Origin: Pseudomonadota bacterium
GTDB lineage: Bacteria > Pseudomonadota > Gammaproteobacteria > Burkholderiales > Burkholderiaceae_C
Length of the DNA: 64,000 bases
Assembly: GCA_023442945.1 (NCBI GenBank)
Contig: JAEZWW010000112.1
Coordinates: 62,001 to 126,000 of the forward strand
Direction of reading: 5' to 3'
This document shows, one piece after another, positions 61,866 through 64,000 of the stretch. Each line of letters starts with the position of its first letter. Within the stretch, counting starts at the first letter, position 1. A model generated the notes under the pieces. That model was not told where the DNA came from. It saw only the letters and a list, made by a program, of their open reading frames with translations, and ran no database searches. A program made the position numbers and the translations under genes.

Positions 61866-62207
61866 TTACTCGCCCGTAGCTTGCGTCGGAGCCACGCGGT
61901 GTTGCTGCGCCACGGTAGAGCCATCAAACACGCCCGAAGCAGGCGGGTTGGCAATCGCTTGGGCACGCACTTCAGCGCGGGTCAGGCCGGCGTTGCTATT
62001 GGCCACCGTCTGGCCGTCAAAAGCACCCGAAGCGGGGCGCTGGGCCACAGCCTCGTTGCGCACGCTGTCGCGGGCCACGGTGGACACGGCCTTGGCTTCG
62101 TCCAGGAACAGCGGGCCTTCGCCGCTGGCGGGCATTTGGGCCATGGCATTGCCGGCGAACAGAGCGGACAGGGCAGCGGCGGCAGCGATAGAAGCGAACT
62201 TGGTCAT
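61866..62207 (-). CDS. DUF4148 secreted protein, paralogue 3
   Basis: This 113-residue protein differs from paralogue 1 at only a handful of positions, for example N for S in AGNAMAQ and N for K in TVANSNAG. It carries the same signal peptide and mature motifs. AAAGGA lies about nine bases before the ATG. Its upstream region, however, matches that of paralogue 2, so coding and control segments have different histories. Confidence 0.85.
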   Translation of the reverse strand: MTKFASIAAAAALSALFAGNAMAQMPASGEGPLFLDEAKAVSTVARDSVRNEAVAQRPASGAFDGQTVANSNAGLTRAEVRAQAIANPPASGVFDGSTVAQQHRVAPTQATGE

Positions 62208-62315
62208 GGTGTCTTTTCCTTTAATTGGTCTTCAAAGTGCCAACCCACTTGGCTGGCGGTTCTTGTGGCCGGGGCGTTGGGCTGAAGGCCTTTTTGAGGG
62301 ACCTGGCCTTGCGCT

Positions 62316-62359
62316 GCTGCCATGACCTGTACTTTGCGCCTGGGGGCGGCTTTGAAAAA
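62316..62359 (-). promoter_or_regulatory. Conserved upstream block of DUF4148 paralogue 3
   Basis: This is the counterpart of the block at 61371-61415, with GCTGCCATGACCTGTACTTT and TTTGAAAAA conserved. Confidence 0.5.
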
Positions 62360-62447
62360 GGACCTGGGAGGCAAGTCACTGTTTCGGGGCTGGAAACAAT
62401 GAGAGGGTGAGGGCGGCCGGAGCGCCCGACACACCACAGCCAGGAGA

Positions 62448-62510
62448 TTCAAGAGAAATTGGCCGCCAGCCCTACAGTCATCTGCGCGGGCAGCTAGAAA
62501 AACAATAGCG
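62448..62510 (-). repeat. Dispersed ~60-bp repeat, copy 13
   Basis: GAAATTGGCCGCCAGCCC, then TACAGTCATCTGCGCGGGCA and GCTAG. It lies downstream of modC. Confidence 0.85.
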
Positions 62511-62619
62511 AAAAGACGAGGCGACCGCCGGGTACGTGAGAGCCAATGGCGAGTCGCACAGCACCGCGGCGCGCGCCGTTGACGCGATGGAGCGGGCGCT
62601 ACGGCCGACCGGTCGCCAC

Positions 62620-63786
62620 TCAGTCCAGCACCGCCACGCCCTTGATCTGCGCGTACAGCGCCTGCCCCGGCGCCAGTTGCAACGCGTCGGCCGATTTGCG
62701 CGTGATGCGCGCCAGCAGGGTGCTGCCACCCAGATCCAGCGCGACCAGCGACTGCGCCGGCCCGTCGTCGTTGAGGGCGCGCACGCGCGCGGGCAGCACG
62801 TTGAGGATGCTGGTGTCGCCCGCCGGGGCCAGCGTCAGGCTGACGTCGCGCGCCTGCACGCGCAGGCGCACGCGCTCGCCCAGCGCGCGCACCGGCGTGC
62901 CGGGCGCCTGCACGCACTGCAGCAGCCCGCCGGCAAAGCGCACGTGCATCAGCCGATAGGCGGCGTCGAACGCCTCCAGCCGCCCGTCGATCAGCGCGCT
63001 GGCGGCGTCGCCCTGCGTCAGCGACAGGTCCATGCGCGTCATCAGCTCGGCCGTGGGGCCCTGGGCGACAGCGCGGCCGGCGTCCAGCAGCAGCACGGCG
63101 TCGGCCAGGCGCGCGACCTCGTCCAGCGAATGCGTGACGTAGAGCACGGGGATGTCCAGCTCGCGCTGCAGGCGCTCGAAATACGGCAGCAGCTCGGCCT
63201 TGCGCGGCGCGTCCAGCGCGGCCAGGGGCTCGTCCATCAGCAGCAAGCGCGGGCTGGTCGCCAGGGCGCGGGCGATGGCCACGCGCTGGCGTTCCCCGCC
63301 CGACAAGCCGGCCGGGCTGCGCGCCAGCAGCGGGGCGATGCCCAGCAGCTCGATGGCTTGTTCTAGCGACACGCGGCGCTCGGCTTCCGGCACGCGACGG
63401 CGGCCGAAGTCCAGGTTGCCCTGTACGCTCAAATGTTCAAACAGGCTGGCTTCCTGAAACACCACGCCCAGCGGCCGGCGGTGTGTGGGGCGCCACACGC
63501 GCTGCGCATCGTCTTGCCAGACATCGCCGTTGACCACCACGCGCCCCGGTTGCGGGCGCACCAGGCCGGCCAGGGCACGCAGCAGCGTGGTCTTGCCGCA
63601 GCCGGACGCGCCGAAGATCGCGGTGATGCCACGCCCGGCCAGGGCCACGTCCACGTCCAGGGCAAAGCCGGCCCCGCGTTCGACCCGTGCCCGCACGGCA
63701 ACGCCGCCCGCGTCGGCGGGTGAGGAATTGGCGTCAAAACGGGCTGTGGCCCTAGAGGAATCTGCGCGGGCAGCTACCGAATTCAT
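62620..63786 (-). CDS. modC: Molybdate ABC transporter ATP-binding protein
   Basis: This 388-residue ATPase has Walker A FGASGCGKTTLLRALAG, the ABC signature LSGGERQRVAIARAL and Walker B LLLMDEPLAALD, with the switch His in YVTHSLDEVARL. The C-terminal extension (TSILNVLPARVRALNDDG; ALQLAPGQALYAQIKGVAVL) is the Mop/TOBE domain of ModC. The first ~20 residues (MNSVAARADSSRATARFDAN) are unusual and are encoded by a dispersed repeat. It would energise molybdate uptake and follows modB on the same strand. Confidence 0.93.
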   Translation of the reverse strand: MNSVAARADSSRATARFDANSSPADAGGVAVRARVERGAGFALDVDVALAGRGITAIFGASGCGKTTLLRALAGLVRPQPGRVVVNGDVWQDDAQRVWRPTHRRPLGVVFQEASLFEHLSVQGNLDFGRRRVPEAERRVSLEQAIELLGIAPLLARSPAGLSGGERQRVAIARALATSPRLLLMDEPLAALDAPRKAELLPYFERLQRELDIPVLYVTHSLDEVARLADAVLLLDAGRAVAQGPTAELMTRMDLSLTQGDAASALIDGRLEAFDAAYRLMHVRFAGGLLQCVQAPGTPVRALGERVRLRVQARDVSLTLAPAGDTSILNVLPARVRALNDDGPAQSLVALDLGGSTLLARITRKSADALQLAPGQALYAQIKGVAVLD

Positions 63787-63790
63787 AGTA
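63725..63790 (-). repeat. Dispersed ~60-bp repeat, copy 14, at the start of modC
   Basis: AAACGGGCTGTGGCCCTAG, then AGGAATCTGCGCGGGCAGCT. It spans the modC start codon and encodes the protein's first residues. Confidence 0.75.
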
Positions 63791-63801
63791 TTCGAGTCGG
63801 C

Positions 63802-64000
63802 TCAAGCGGTCGCGGCGCGCCGGCTTTGCACCAGGTGCAAGAGCAGCAGCACCACGAACGAGAACACCAGCATGCCGCCGGCCAGCCAATGCGCCTGCGT
63901 GTATTCCAGCGCTTCGACATGGTCGTAGATCTGCACGGCGATGGTGCGCGTCTGCCCGGGGATGTTGCCGCCGATCATCAGCACCACACCAAATTCGCCC
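63802..64000 (-). CDS. modB: Molybdate ABC transporter permease, C-terminal part
   Basis: The C-terminal 66 residues are visible, and the gene continues past the right edge. FGVVLMIGGNIPGQTRTIAVQI followed by a final TM helix (GGMLVFSFVVLLLLHLV) matches the end of ModB. The stop is 15 bases before the modC start codon, so both are in one operon. Confidence 0.88.
   Translation of the reverse strand, partial: GEFGVVLMIGGNIPGQTRTIAVQIYDHVEALEYTQAHWLAGGMLVFSFVVLLLLHLVQSRRAATA

Larger units (their letters stand above)
62208..62619. other. Intergenic region between DUF4148 paralogue 3 and modC
   Basis: This holds the conserved upstream block (62316-62359), the TGGAAACAAT element (62391-62400) and a dispersed repeat. 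No gene is seen. Confidence 0.5.

Overview
The window is high-GC bacterial chromosome, most likely from the Comamonadaceae (Burkholderiales, Betaproteobacteria). The gene types support this: a lone adenosylcobalamin-dependent ribonucleotide reductase, synthetase-only RelA, an EnvZ/OmpR pair, DUF4148 secreted proteins and SIMPL/DUF541. So does a ~60-bp interspersed repeat of a type I associate with that family. Genus is not resolvable from this sequence alone.

Layout. 1-7 kb: start of a YddA/SbmA-like transporter, an MgtC/DUF4010 membrane protein, a coupled 5'-nucleotidase/EF-hand pair, a GspF-type secretion protein, and a four-gene cassette encoding a small Ras-like GTPase, two roadblock-like proteins and a scaffold-like protein. 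7-17 kb: dnaE, a TrpB2-type tryptophan synthase, an MFS exporter, serB, an L,D-transpeptidase and a polyproline secreted protein. 17-32.5 kb: mfd, a polysaccharide deacetylase, an orphan CoxL-type molybdenum hydroxylase, ispD-ispF, envZ-ompR-like genes, a SIMPL protein, an alpha/beta hydrolase and relA, ending at tRNA-Val(GAC).

32.6-45.7 kb is a foreign island of ~13.1 kb with visibly lower GC, bounded by a perfect 45-bp direct repeat of the tRNA-Val 3' end (attL/attR). It holds a phage virion module: a tail-like protein, a 357-aa virion-like protein, a two-TM protein, a 611-aa protein and a 2369-aa giant with an HEALH metallopeptidase motif. No integrase, terminase, portal or capsid is present. 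At its left end is the 3' fragment of another phage gene abutting the tail-like gene. At its right end are nested AT-rich inverted repeats and a short minus-strand pair of genes. The host repeat is absent from the island.

45.7-64 kb is host chromosome again: sdaA-sstT (serine catabolism and uptake), miaB, nrdJ, a VOC protein, rsgA, a pterin dehydratase, a Ste24-like protease, orn, a pseudouridine synthase, a regulator-like protein, three tandem DUF4148 paralogues, and modC-modB of the molybdate transporter, which could supply the cofactor metal for the CoxL-type enzyme.

Most notable points: the truncated but att-bounded virion island; the dispersed repeat that has entered reading frames (rsgA, pterin dehydratase, modC); and the GTPase/roadblock cassette.
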